Source: an uncultured Lachnospiraceae bacterium (lineage in GTDB: Bacteria; Bacillota; Clostridia; Lachnospirales; Lachnospiraceae). Taken from it: a stretch of DNA of 64,000 bases. The DNA lies in assembly GCA_947245585.1 (NCBI GenBank), contig CAMXPV010000006.1, positions 1 through 64,000 of the forward strand. The letters are read 5' to 3'. Each line of letters starts with the position of its first letter. The first letter of the stretch is position 1. This document shows positions 26,633-35,425 of this stretch, one piece after another. A program made the translations under genes and the position numbers. The notes under the pieces were generated by a model. It did not search any database. It was not told the origin of the DNA and saw only the letters and a program-made list of their open reading frames with translations.

Positions 26633-27742
26633 CTAGCGTTTACACCTTACCACTATACCACATATCCGTTCCACGTCTCTCAAGTCCAGATCCGCATACA
26701 ACGGCAGCGTCAACACCCTCTCACTGATCCACTTCGCCACAGGCGTATCCTCCACGTTATATTTTCCATGGAAGCAGTCAAACGTATTCGTCAGTGGATA
26801 GAAATATTTCCGCGCACCGATATTTTCGCGTTCAAGAGCTTCCTGTACTTCATTTCGATCCGCGCCAAACACTTTTTCATCTATGATTACAGGAAAATAC
26901 GCATAATTTGTGTACACGCCTTCCTGCGGGCTGTTAAGCCGCAATCCCTCCACACTCTCTAACCGCTCCCGATAATATGCAACTACCTTCTCCCGTCTCT
27001 CCCGGTTTTCCTCCAGATGTCTCAGGTTGCAAAGACCCATGGCCGCACAAAACTCATTCATCTTCGCATTGGCTCCCACACCCTCCACCGTCTCCTCATC
27101 ACGGATTCCAAAATTCTTCAACTGATATAATAATCTGCCAAGAGCCGGGTCCCGGTAACAGCAGGCCCCTCCCTCAATGGTGTTAAACACCTTCGTGGCA
27201 TGAAAACTAAAGCAGGAGGCATCGCCAAACTGTCCCACCGCCCTGTCTTTGTAGCGAACGCCAAAGGCATGGGCTGCATCATAGAGCACCTTTAAGTGAT
27301 ATTTATGCGCAATCCTCTCAATCTCTTCCACATCACATATATTCCCATAGACGTGGACCGGCAGGATTGCCGAGGTTTTGTCCGTAATCAGCCCCTCGAT
27401 CTTAGAAGCGTCAATCGTAAAATCCTTTTCATTGATGTCGCAAAATACTGGTTCCAAACCGTTTCTGATAATGGCATGGGTGGTGGACGCGAAGGTAAAG
27501 GGCGTGGTGATCACTTCCCCGTTAAGTCCCATCGCCTGCAAGGTAAGTTCCAACGCCATATGACCGTTGGTAAACAGTTCCACAAAAGGGACTTCCAGAT
27601 AATCCTGCAGTTTCTCCTGCAGCTTAACATGTTTACATCCCATATTTGTCAGCCAATGTGTCTGCCAGAGCTCCCTGATCTCATCCATATACTCATCTAG
27701 CTCCGGCATCGACGATCTTGTCACATTAATTCTATTCGGCAT
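26633..27742 (-). CDS. DegT/DnrJ/EryC1 sugar aminotransferase, VioA-like
   Basis: A PLP-dependent enzyme of about 369 residues. The cofactor lysine is in FHATKVFNTIEGG near 177-189, TNGHMALEL near 55 corresponds to the phosphate loop, and DAAHAFG carries the PLP-binding aspartate. The N-terminal pattern (INVTRSSMPELDEY, WLTNMG) resembles VioA, which makes dTDP-4-amino-4,6-dideoxyglucose, more than LegC. RmlA and RmlB, needed for that precursor, are not in the window. The ATG at 27742 is preferred because AAAGGTCGG lies upstream and it aligns with the family start; an ATG at 27772 would overlap the ABC gene. It precedes a WbqC-like gene, as is common for this type. Confidence 0.88.
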   Translation of the reverse strand: MPNRINVTRSSMPELDEYMDEIRELWQTHWLTNMGCKHVKLQEKLQDYLEVPFVELFTNGHMALELTLQAMGLNGEVITTPFTFASTTHAIIRNGLEPVFCDINEKDFTIDASKIEGLITDKTSAILPVHVYGNICDVEEIERIAHKYHLKVLYDAAHAFGVRYKDRAVGQFGDASCFSFHATKVFNTIEGGACCYRDPALGRLLYQLKNFGIRDEETVEGVGANAKMNEFCAAMGLCNLRHLEENRERREKVVAYYRERLESVEGLRLNSPQEGVYTNYAYFPVIIDEKVFGADRNEVQEALERENIGARKYFYPLTNTFDCFHGKYNVEDTPVAKWISERVLTLPLYADLDLRDVERICGIVVRCKR

Positions 27743-27758
27743 ATTTTTTTCCGACCTT

Positions 27759-29546
27759 TCACATGTCCTCAAATATCTCTTTTTTATCCTTTGCCACGAT
27801 CTGCCTATCCTTCACTTCATAAATCAAGTCACACTTTCTGACCGTAGTAAGCCTGTGTGCCACGATGATAAGCGTTTTATACCCCTGCAGCGCCTCAATC
27901 GCCTTCATCACTTCCGATTCCGTTTCGTTGTCCAAAGCCGCTGTGGCCTCATCCAACACCAAAACATCCGGATTGCGGTATAAAGCCCTGGCAATGGCCA
28001 GTCTCTGTCTCTGTCCTCCCGAGAAACGCACACCCCGCTCTCCCACTCTGGTATCCAAGCCATTTGGCAGATTCCTGATAAACTCATCCAACTGGGCAAT
28101 CTTTAAAGCCTGCCAGACCTTTTCATCGTCAATATGCGACTTTTTTTCTCCGAACGCAATATTGTGACGAACCGTATCGTCTATAATGAATGTGGCCTGC
28201 GGCACATACCCGATAATCCGGTTCCACTGGCCGCCCAGATCTTCTATGTCAATGCCATCCATCAGGATCTGGCCCTCCGTCGGCTTTAAGAGCGCCAAAA
28301 TAATGTCGGACACTGTGGTTTTTCCCGCTCCGGAGGGGCCGATAAAGGCAATGGACTCTCCCTTTTTGATGGTAAGATTCACATTTTCCAACACATTTTC
28401 CTCCGTCTCCGGATACCGGAAACTGACTCCCTGCAGCGTGATTTCCCGCTGAAGCTGTACATCGGCATACTTTTTCTTTTGCTCGATTTTTCCGCGCTCC
28501 TCCTGCTCCAACTGTTTTACCTGACGCACTGTCTCATAACAGGCCCCAAGTTGGGAGGTACTCATGGTAATCGTATTGATTCCGCTCGTGATTGCCCCTA
28601 GCGCCGGTAAAATGCGAAAAGCCCCCGCTGCAATCGCCGACAGCTGCGCAATCAGCTCCGTTACATTGCTGGCGCTTCCCATCTGTACCGCCACCGCCAT
28701 CATAACGCCGGTGATACAGATCATTTCGATCAGGTATGCGGGCACCGTAGTCCCCATATCTACTTTTACGGATACACGGCTGTACTTCGCTTTGACATCC
28801 CCATACTCCTTAATGAAATACTCCTGTTTATTCATCACCAGGACTTCTTTGTGTCCCTGAATCGCCTCCATTGCAACCTGATTCATCTCGCACATCAGAT
28901 CTCTTCTGATACTTCCGTTTTTGCTCATGGACTTTCTGTATAACAGTTGAATGACCAACAGACAGAGTGCCGCCAATAACAGTAAAACCACCGCCATCTG
29001 TATTGACTGCATCATAATATACACACCGATACACACAATCGTCAACAGTTTCATCAGCGAGGTAAAAATAGTCTTTAATATACCGTAGATACTGGATGCA
29101 TCTCCAGATATTCCATTAATCAGCTTTGCGGTATTGTTTTGTACAAAGAAAAGATAGCCCTGCTTCATATAGGCCTCCAACACCCTGACGCCCAGTTCTC
29201 TCTGTACCATATAAGAATATTTGGCGGAAACCCAACTGTAAAACACAAAATATAATGTTTTCGCCAAATAGATAGCGATAACGCCACCACAGACAAACCA
29301 GATCACCTCGAGATCGGTATCCAGATGAAACAGATTGACAAAGGGAACCATATACCATCTGCTCCGCACACCCTTAATATCCAACATCATATCCAATACC
29401 GGCATAATCACTGCAACACCGAGCGTCTCTAAAAGAGCAGCCGCTATACTCATAAGCAGAATATACACCGCGTATCTTTTCTGTTTCTTTGTCAGAATAT
29501 ATAATAGTTTGTGCAGGACATCCTTCGCTTTTCTAAGTTCATTCAT
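27759..29546 (-). CDS. ABC exporter half-transporter, PglK/MsbA-type flippase (copy 2)
   Basis: A 595-residue fused permease-ATPase. Five to six hydrophobic helices occupy residues 25-330. The ATPase domain has Walker A GPSGAGKTT at 403-411, PQATF Q-loop, signature FSGGQ near 507, Walker B VLVLDE and AHRLT. The Phe in place of Leu in the signature is a known variant. By context it would move a lipid-linked glycan across the membrane. It lies between the GT11 fucosyltransferase and the VioA-like aminotransferase genes. It is about as long as copy 1 but clearly diverged from it, so they are not recent duplicates and may serve different glycans. Confidence 0.92.
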   Translation of the reverse strand: MNELRKAKDVLHKLLYILTKKQKRYAVYILLMSIAAALLETLGVAVIMPVLDMMLDIKGVRSRWYMVPFVNLFHLDTDLEVIWFVCGGVIAIYLAKTLYFVFYSWVSAKYSYMVQRELGVRVLEAYMKQGYLFFVQNNTAKLINGISGDASSIYGILKTIFTSLMKLLTIVCIGVYIMMQSIQMAVVLLLLAALCLLVIQLLYRKSMSKNGSIRRDLMCEMNQVAMEAIQGHKEVLVMNKQEYFIKEYGDVKAKYSRVSVKVDMGTTVPAYLIEMICITGVMMAVAVQMGSASNVTELIAQLSAIAAGAFRILPALGAITSGINTITMSTSQLGACYETVRQVKQLEQEERGKIEQKKKYADVQLQREITLQGVSFRYPETEENVLENVNLTIKKGESIAFIGPSGAGKTTVSDIILALLKPTEGQILMDGIDIEDLGGQWNRIIGYVPQATFIIDDTVRHNIAFGEKKSHIDDEKVWQALKIAQLDEFIRNLPNGLDTRVGERGVRFSGGQRQRLAIARALYRNPDVLVLDEATAALDNETESEVMKAIEALQGYKTLIIVAHRLTTVRKCDLIYEVKDRQIVAKDKKEIFEDM

Positions 29547-29572
29547 AATAAGCGTTCCTTTTCCTTAAATGA

Positions 29573-30481
29573 TTATGATACATCCATCAGTATCCAGTCT
29601 TTCATGTATACGCCGACACTCATGTCTTCTGTAAGGCACCACTTCTTTGGCGCAATTACCACTTTATCCTCCGCCTGTCCTAAAAATTGCGCCCACCAAC
29701 TATACGTGCTGTTGGACATAATGAAATGCCTGCAGTTTTTCATCAGATAGAGATCCTCGTAATCCTGATGGCTGCCCTTTACATACACAACCGGACAGGG
29801 AAAATCCATCGTTTTCTCAAGCTCGTCCACCGCATCGGAAAAAACATAAAAAACAGGATCTGCAAGAATCTCTTTCATATATTTCATTGCCTGATAATAA
29901 TAGGAATCCGCGCACACGTCAAAGATTGGGTTGTTGATATAATCCCCTCTGCGAATATGAACGCAGACGGCATTGGTGGAAAGAATCTGCCTGCAGACAG
30001 AATCGTTAGAAATGTCCGTTGGTCTCCATCGGAAATCTTCCAATAAAATATTCCGAATCGGCTGCAGCATTTCAGCCTCCTGAAACCATCCGTTCATATA
30101 GATATTTTTGTGCAGTCTCAAAAGGAACTTATCTTTGACCAAACTGTGGTCCCTCTGGATCACTCCAAACAAAGCAAAAAGAGCAGCCAACAAATCTTCC
30201 CGTTTTCCGGCTGTCCCCTCCTGGCGGCCTCCAATGAAATAAGAGACCAGTCTGCGCGTCAGATCTTCCTGCATCTTCACCTTATTATTCTTGTTTTTTA
30301 CCACTTCCACTTTATCAAAAAGCGCAAAATGATGCAACCCGAAATCCCGCAGCTGATCTTTCCCGATCACTGTCAGATCCAACCCGATTCGGTCTATCCC
30401 ATATGAAATCTGGAACCTTCTCGCCATGGCATACTGAAACATCTGGTTGCCAAGACCGCCTTTTATTTTGACAATAATCAT
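29573..30481 (-). CDS. GT11 family fucosyltransferase (alpha-1,2 type)
   Basis: About 302 residues. GGLGNQMFQYA at 8-18 and VHIRRGDY in the middle are the diagnostic GT11 motifs; HIRRGD binds GDP-fucose. MSNSTYSWWA near residue 235 is the third family motif. It would add fucose, usually alpha-1,2 to galactose, in the cytosol. No GDP-fucose synthesis genes (gmd, fcl) are certain here, so the donor would come from elsewhere. I chose the ATG at 30481, which starts the family-typical MIIVKIKGG. Longer readings from 30547 overlap the previous gene. The gap to that gene is 14 bases. Confidence 0.9.
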   Translation of the reverse strand: MIIVKIKGGLGNQMFQYAMARRFQISYGIDRIGLDLTVIGKDQLRDFGLHHFALFDKVEVVKNKNNKVKMQEDLTRRLVSYFIGGRQEGTAGKREDLLAALFALFGVIQRDHSLVKDKFLLRLHKNIYMNGWFQEAEMLQPIRNILLEDFRWRPTDISNDSVCRQILSTNAVCVHIRRGDYINNPIFDVCADSYYYQAMKYMKEILADPVFYVFSDAVDELEKTMDFPCPVVYVKGSHQDYEDLYLMKNCRHFIMSNSTYSWWAQFLGQAEDKVVIAPKKWCLTEDMSVGVYMKDWILMDVS

Positions 30482-30495
30482 ACCGTCTCTCTTTT

Positions 30496-31482
30496 CTACC
30501 GATCCCCGCGTATCCATTTTTGAAAATTCTTCTTGCCTAAAATCCAATATAAAAGATAGGTCAGCGGATCGTTATACCATCTGGCTCTCTCTCTGTTCCA
30601 TTCATTATTTGCGTCCATCAAGCGGTTATTTCCCGTATCGAATATGACATTTTCCGAGCGGTACTCAAAATGAGAATCCCCGTCCAGATATTGTCCCTCG
30701 TATTCACCCTGCTTCTGTGCCGCTCCAACTATATTAAGGCCACTCCCGTCCCATCCCCAATTCCTGACTTTTGTCACCACAGGATGTATGGTGCACCACC
30801 CGTTCAGCGCCATCACGATTCCTCTGTTAACGTCTGTCTTCTCGGCTCTGTCCTTGTTCCCATGCCCCAACAGTTCACCTAACATGCGGGAAAATAGTCG
30901 TTTTCTGTTATGATACAGCTTCCACATGGCAAAGGGATTTCTTGCCCTTTTTTCCCATTCTCTGTAGGAAAGCTGCTCTTCTATGATTTTTTCCTTCTCA
31001 CGCCACAGCCCGCATCCCCACATATTAAAATCTGCAAGGGCGACTACATTGTTACCATGTGCATCAAACCCATAGTCAAAAGCGTATCCTCCCACGCCAA
31101 ACACCTTCGGGTGCTTTTCATACAACATCAAGCCTTTATCCATATACTCAATAAAGTTTGGGGCAAACTCATTGTCGTCCTCAGAAATGATGACTCTGTC
31201 ATATACGGCAAATACTTTCCGGTATAGAAACTCTTCATTTTCCACAGGTCCAAGATTTTTCTCCTGTATATAGATATTTACTTTTTTAAACCCCTCTACC
31301 GGCTTCTCCAAAAGCCTGCATACCCGATTCCATCCGTCCACATACTTATCGTCCGGCGGATAGTCAACGCTGATAAACAATTCCGTCTTGGGCGCATAAC
31401 TGTTCTTTGCCAAAGACGCAATGCACCTTGCCAAATGTTGATCCCTGTTACATGTAAAAATCATGACCGGCGCATATATCAT
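30496..31482 (-). CDS. GT-A fold glycosyltransferase
   Basis: The 328-residue protein starts with APVMIFTCNRDQHL and has an FISVDYP strand. The acidic ISEDDNEFAPNF near 98-109 should bind metal and the sugar nucleotide. This is a GT2-like or GNT-I-like catalytic domain without membrane helices. The sugar and linkage are unknown. It follows the KdsC-like gene by three bases and precedes the GT11 gene by 14, in a tight leftward run. GGAG lies eight bases before the ATG. It could transfer the keto sugar made by the neighbouring genes, though known CMP-sugar transferases use other folds. Confidence 0.8.
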   Translation of the reverse strand: MIYAPVMIFTCNRDQHLARCIASLAKNSYAPKTELFISVDYPPDDKYVDGWNRVCRLLEKPVEGFKKVNIYIQEKNLGPVENEEFLYRKVFAVYDRVIISEDDNEFAPNFIEYMDKGLMLYEKHPKVFGVGGYAFDYGFDAHGNNVVALADFNMWGCGLWREKEKIIEEQLSYREWEKRARNPFAMWKLYHNRKRLFSRMLGELLGHGNKDRAEKTDVNRGIVMALNGWCTIHPVVTKVRNWGWDGSGLNIVGAAQKQGEYEGQYLDGDSHFEYRSENVIFDTGNNRLMDANNEWNRERARWYNDPLTYLLYWILGKKNFQKWIRGDR

Positions 31483-31485
31483 TCT

Positions 31486-32019
31486 CTACACTCCTATTCC
31501 AAATGCCTTTCCCACAGCCTGCTCCCATTCCCCGCGGGCCTTCAACACCGCGCAGATCACATCCCGGACTGCACCGCTTCCGCCCTTTGTTTCAGCCACA
31601 TAGTCGGCGTAAGCCTTCACTTCTTCACAGGCATCCGCAGGACATCCCACAAAGCCGCAAAGTTTCATGGGCGGCAGATCGTTTAAATCGTCCCCGATAT
31701 AACCGATCTCCTCCCGCCGTATGCCGTTCTCTTTCATGAAATTTTCCAAATAGGCCGATTTATCCTTAATATTCTGTACAATATAATCGAACTTCATCTC
31801 CTGCATCCTGCGGGTGGTAGCCTGGCATTCCCTTCCGGTCAACACCATCAGCTTCATTCCCACCTGGTGCGCCGCAAAATAACCGGCGCCGTCTTTCGTG
31901 CAGAATTTTTTCAACTCGTTGCCGTGCTCGTCATAGTAAATGCCGGCATCGGTCATGGTGCCGTCCACATCAATCACCAAATATTGAATCTGTTCCACGC
32001 ACTTCTTATCTAACATCAT
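31486..32019 (-). CDS. KdsC-like HAD phosphatase
   Basis: A 177-residue HAD enzyme of the C0 (capless) type. It has VIDVDGTMTD near 14-23, VLTGRE near 58-63, and YIGDDLNDLP near 103-112, matching KDO-8-phosphate and nonulosonate-9-phosphate phosphatases in both length and motifs. It would remove phosphate from a 2-keto sugar acid phosphate before CMP activation. The neighbouring HMGL aldolase (33064) and CMP-sugar synthetase (34710) give exactly such a pathway. The start overlaps the acyltransferase gene by 14 bases. Two successive ATGs are possible (32019 or 32016). Confidence 0.9.
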   Translation of the reverse strand: MMLDKKCVEQIQYLVIDVDGTMTDAGIYYDEHGNELKKFCTKDGAGYFAAHQVGMKLMVLTGRECQATTRRMQEMKFDYIVQNIKDKSAYLENFMKENGIRREEIGYIGDDLNDLPPMKLCGFVGCPADACEEVKAYADYVAETKGGSGAVRDVICAVLKARGEWEQAVGKAFGIGV

Positions 32020-33037
32020 GTCTTCGTTTTATCCTGCCCTTCACAAATTGATAAACCCAATAATATATATAGCATATCACACAAGTCGCCAAAAAGATCA
32101 ATATAAACTTGGCGGCTGCAAACATCCTGATTCCTTGAAAAGCGACTGCCAACGCTCCCACAACTCCTACATGAATACAATACACGGAAAAACTTCCCTC
32201 TGAAAGAAACGCCAACACTTTTTTCATCCTCTCTCCCAGCCTGATTTCACACTGTAAAGAGCCTGCCACACATAGAGTCAAGATAATTTCAAATTTATAA
32301 GATCCTAAAACACACGCCCAAAACAAAAGAAAAAGAAGATAAAGAAACTGTCTGCCCTCATGCACCGCTAAATACAGGACAATTCCAAAAAAGAAACAAT
32401 ATAGCTGAAAAAAGGGAAATCGTTCCCGAAATGCGTCAATATTATATTTTTCCGGATCGAACCATGTCCCCATCAAATTTTCAAACAGCAGACGAAGTGG
32501 CGGTGTAAAGTACAGCAAAACAAACAAAACCGCTATCGCACTAAAAAACCGATGGATCATTTTGTATAACAACGGAGCCAGCAGATAAAACATCATAAAC
32601 GAACTCATGGTCCACCACGCATTGCGGTTATTCCACAAAGCATCATTGTCCGAAATCAGCAAACTGTTCGTAAACGTAAAATATCTCAGATATCGTATGC
32701 CCCACGGTGCATGATACGATCCAACTGCCTCAAAAAATTTTCCATCCAATGACATTTTGGCTACGCCAATCAACCAGTATAAAATAAGTGCGGTCCAATA
32801 TTCTGGTACAATCCTTAAAACTCTCTTTTTGTAAAAATCCTTTGTACCAATTCCAGAATCAAGGGAAGCATAAATCAGGTAGCCGCTCAAGATAAAGAAA
32901 AGCTGCACCCCATATGGCCCTGCCTGCACATATTTTGTCCAGTTCGTACTTTGGCCGACATGAATGGAAAGCACCATAACCATAGCTACAATTCTAAGCA
33001 CCGCCAGATTACTATTATACTTCTTTTCCGCCGACAT
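32006..33037 (-). CDS. Acyltransferase-3 family membrane O-acyltransferase
   Basis: About 343 residues with ten or so hydrophobic helices. The N-terminal LRIVAMVMVLSIHVGQ contains the catalytic histidine of the family. QLFFILSGYLIYASL follows in helix 2. Such proteins (OafA-like) acetylate sugars on surface polysaccharides, taking the acyl group across the membrane. It overlaps the KdsC-like gene and follows the aldolase gene, so its acceptor may be the keto sugar made here (inference). I favour the ATG at 33037, with GGGGAG six bases upstream, over the one at 33043. No SGNH domain is fused. Confidence 0.88.
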   Translation of the reverse strand: MSAEKKYNSNLAVLRIVAMVMVLSIHVGQSTNWTKYVQAGPYGVQLFFILSGYLIYASLDSGIGTKDFYKKRVLRIVPEYWTALILYWLIGVAKMSLDGKFFEAVGSYHAPWGIRYLRYFTFTNSLLISDNDALWNNRNAWWTMSSFMMFYLLAPLLYKMIHRFFSAIAVLFVLLYFTPPLRLLFENLMGTWFDPEKYNIDAFRERFPFFQLYCFFFGIVLYLAVHEGRQFLYLLFLLFWACVLGSYKFEIILTLCVAGSLQCEIRLGERMKKVLAFLSEGSFSVYCIHVGVVGALAVAFQGIRMFAAAKFILIFLATCVICYIYYWVYQFVKGRIKRRHDVR

Positions 33038-33063
33038 CCCCATCTCCCCTATCTCTTCGCGCT

Positions 33064-34635
33064 CTAACCATTATATAGGGAACCTGTTAAAAACACAACC
33101 TCCATCTGCTTGCGGATGTTCTCCACATAAGCCCGGTTTCTGATGTTTTCCTCCATACCCTTCGTGTGTTGGCTCGCCATATAGGAAGTGACATAGTTGC
33201 CACCTTCCTTCTGATAACCGTCAAACCCGGCCACATACACCTGCTTCGCTTTTAATCTGATCAGAAGTTTCATCAACATAATCACACAGTTATCGCAAAC
33301 CCCCTTCTCATCAAAAGAAAGGTCTGCGTAATTGAGCACATTCGGCTCTTCACATACGTCCGTCAAATTGGAGGTGATGAGCACAGTGCTCTCCTGCCGT
33401 TTCTCCTCCAAAGCGTCATACCGCATGGCGTTGGAGCAGAAAACATAATTCACGCTAAATTCAGCCGGCGCGAAATTGGCGGCAAATACAACCGGTCTCT
33501 CCTCCCTGATAAACGTCTCTATCTCATCCTTATGCTTCCTTATGCTGGCACCGGGCGCCAAAATCAAAATCTGTCTCCCTTTCAGCTTCTCCTCCAACAC
33601 GGCAAGCAGCTTTGAGTCATCCACCTCATGATTCTGGAACTTCCGATACAATTCCTCAATATAGGCCTCGTCGTAAGCGGTCTTCTTATCCGTCTCAATC
33701 CCCGCCAGAATCTGATTGATCTGCTTGGCCCGAAGCCGCCCCTTTCCAATCAGATATTCCGCGTAATTTCTGTGCAGATTAAACTTTGCCGACAACGCAT
33801 AGGGGGTACTGTAACCCCATGGCTCTATCTGTTTTAGCTGAATAATATAGTCGTCAATGCCGTCCAACACCGGATTCACATCATAGACAGATCCCTGGGT
33901 TTTGTTCATGTAATCCATGATCAGCTCCATGCACAGATTTCCCGGCGTTCTTCCCATACCGAGCATGGAGGCATCAATCACACTCTTTCTCTCACTGGCC
34001 TTCATGGCAATAAACTCCTGCGCCAACGAGTAGGACAACGCCAAATTCTCGTGCAGGTGTAGTCCGATCACTATGGATTTGTCCAGATTATGCTCAACGA
34101 GCGAATAGATCCGCAGCAGATCGGATTTCATCATGGAACCAAAGGTGTCCACGATGGAAAAAGCATAGGGCTGAATCCGGTTCACTTTTGCAAGCAGCTC
34201 TAAGATCATCTCATCGGAATAACCCATGATGTTGATGGGATTGCAGAACACCTTGTAGCCTTTTTGCTTCGCCTTCTCTATGAACGTCAACCCTTCGTCA
34301 ATATCATAGTCATGAAAGGTCACGCGGATGGCATCGATCGTCCTTCCGTCGTAATCTTCCAGTTTATCGATATCATACCGGTTGTGCAGCGCCATGGCGG
34401 TAAACATCGTATTTCCCCGCTTCTCCGGCAAGACAGGAACCATCTCACTGCAATTATTATACAGCGCCTTATCCCGGTCATACTCGCAGTTTCGCAGGAA
34501 GCCAATTTCCACATAGTCCACCTGGGACTCCACAAGCTGTCTGATAATGCTGCGGATGGTATGATAGCCAAAGTTCCAGTCGTTGATGTACCCACCATCC
34601 CGGAGAGTGCAGTCCAATAACCTGATATTTTCCAT
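33064..34635 (-). CDS. HMGL-type aldolase fused to a C-terminal Rossmann-like domain
   Basis: A 523-residue two-part protein. Residues 1-330 are a DRE-TIM barrel: DCTLRDGGY at 8-16 with R12/D13, the metal-binding HLHEN at 193-197, and GMGRTPGN at 226-233. This resembles 4-hydroxy-2-oxovalerate aldolase and HMG-CoA lyase. Residues 345-523 open with ILAPGASIRKHK and contain YVAGFDGY, as in MptE-like (DUF115) or GT42-type Rossmann domains. Known family members make or break C-C bonds next to a keto acid. Flanked by a KdsC-like phosphatase and a CMP-sugar synthetase, it could build a 3-deoxy-2-ulosonic acid with pyruvate (inference). The ATG has AAGGAG. A structured 74-base gap separates it from the synthetase gene. 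Confidence 0.87.
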   Translation of the reverse strand: MENIRLLDCTLRDGGYINDWNFGYHTIRSIIRQLVESQVDYVEIGFLRNCEYDRDKALYNNCSEMVPVLPEKRGNTMFTAMALHNRYDIDKLEDYDGRTIDAIRVTFHDYDIDEGLTFIEKAKQKGYKVFCNPINIMGYSDEMILELLAKVNRIQPYAFSIVDTFGSMMKSDLLRIYSLVEHNLDKSIVIGLHLHENLALSYSLAQEFIAMKASERKSVIDASMLGMGRTPGNLCMELIMDYMNKTQGSVYDVNPVLDGIDDYIIQLKQIEPWGYSTPYALSAKFNLHRNYAEYLIGKGRLRAKQINQILAGIETDKKTAYDEAYIEELYRKFQNHEVDDSKLLAVLEEKLKGRQILILAPGASIRKHKDEIETFIREERPVVFAANFAPAEFSVNYVFCSNAMRYDALEEKRQESTVLITSNLTDVCEEPNVLNYADLSFDEKGVCDNCVIMLMKLLIRLKAKQVYVAGFDGYQKEGGNYVTSYMASQHTKGMEENIRNRAYVENIRKQMEVVFLTGSLYNG

Positions 34636-34657
34636 ATCTGCTCCTTTTTAACAACTC

Positions 34658-34706
34658 GCAAACCCGCGCTATTCGCGCTCTCTGTCTGATTGCATCAGAC
34701 GTTTGC
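34658..34706 (-). other. Intercistronic three-way-junction-like RNA structure
   Basis: Three nested inverted repeats fill this gap. An outer stem pairs GCAAAC (34658-34663) with GTTTGC (34701-34706). Inside it lie a 4-bp GCGC stem with a five-base loop (34666-34678) and a perfect 7-bp stem, GTCTGAT/ATCAGAC, with a three-base loop (34684-34700). There is no T-tract after it in the leftward direction, so it is not a standard terminator. It could be an RNase target or attenuator between the synthetase and aldolase genes. Chance pairing cannot be excluded. Confidence 0.45.
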
Positions 34707-34709
34707 TTC

Positions 34710-35390
34710 CTACTTCGTCGGATTCGGGTCCTTCATCGCATAGAGCGCCTTCGCCATCTCATAGTCGTACAGATCGTCGATATCCGCCGCCTCACGCTTG
34801 TTGATCACAAGCTGATAATACTTGGGGCCATAATTGTAATGCCACTCCCTCACCTTCTCAGTGGGCGCCAGATCAATACCGTTCGTAAAGTGATACATCA
34901 TGGGAAGCTGCTCGGAATTTTTATGTTCCAATCCCATCTTGAAATTCAGGGGGCCGTTATCGTCCATCAGGTAGGTCTGGTAGGGAGACACCGTAATCAG
35001 AGAGTCATATCCCTCCTTCAGCTTCTCAAAATAAACCTGAATCGCCTTCTCATACAAATAGGGCTCCACACAGGGCGACGTCGCGCAGGCGTAGAGGAGA
35101 TGATCCCCCTCGATGGTATCGCACAGATACTCTAAGAACATGCCAAAGGGCACCGATTCATCCGCATACTGCGTGGGTCTCTTGATCGCCTTCACCCCGC
35201 ATTTTTCCCCAATTGCAAGCATCTCATCGGAATCTGACGAGACAATGATCTCGTGCAGTCCCTTCACCTGCTTTAACTGCTCGATTTTATGCTGCAGCAG
35301 ATTGGAATCGCCAAAGGGCAATATGTTTTTGTTTGGCAGTCTGGAACTGTTTCCTTTCACCGGCACTACTGCTGTAATCTTTTCACTCAT
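34710..35390 (-). CDS. CMP-sugar synthetase, acylneuraminate/KDO cytidylyltransferase family
   Basis: A protein of 226 residues from the chosen start. VPVKGNSSRLPNKNI at 8-22 is the CTP loop; IVSSDSDEML and YACATSPCVEP correspond to the NeuA motifs, and REAADIDDLYD near the end supplies the metal-binding Asp pair. It would activate a 2-keto sugar acid as CMP ester. It is only distantly like the NeuA at 17066, so it probably serves a different acid. The partners are the aldolase and the KdsC-like phosphatase downstream. The ATG at 35390 has GGAGG eight bases before it; an ATG at 35411 lies ahead of that site. Confidence 0.88.
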   Translation of the reverse strand: MSEKITAVVPVKGNSSRLPNKNILPFGDSNLLQHKIEQLKQVKGLHEIIVSSDSDEMLAIGEKCGVKAIKRPTQYADESVPFGMFLEYLCDTIEGDHLLYACATSPCVEPYLYEKAIQVYFEKLKEGYDSLITVSPYQTYLMDDNGPLNFKMGLEHKNSEQLPMMYHFTNGIDLAPTEKVREWHYNYGPKYYQLVINKREAADIDDLYDYEMAKALYAMKDPNPTK

Positions 35391-35425
35391 CTCATTTTCC
35401 TCCTTAATCATACAAAAGTTGAATT

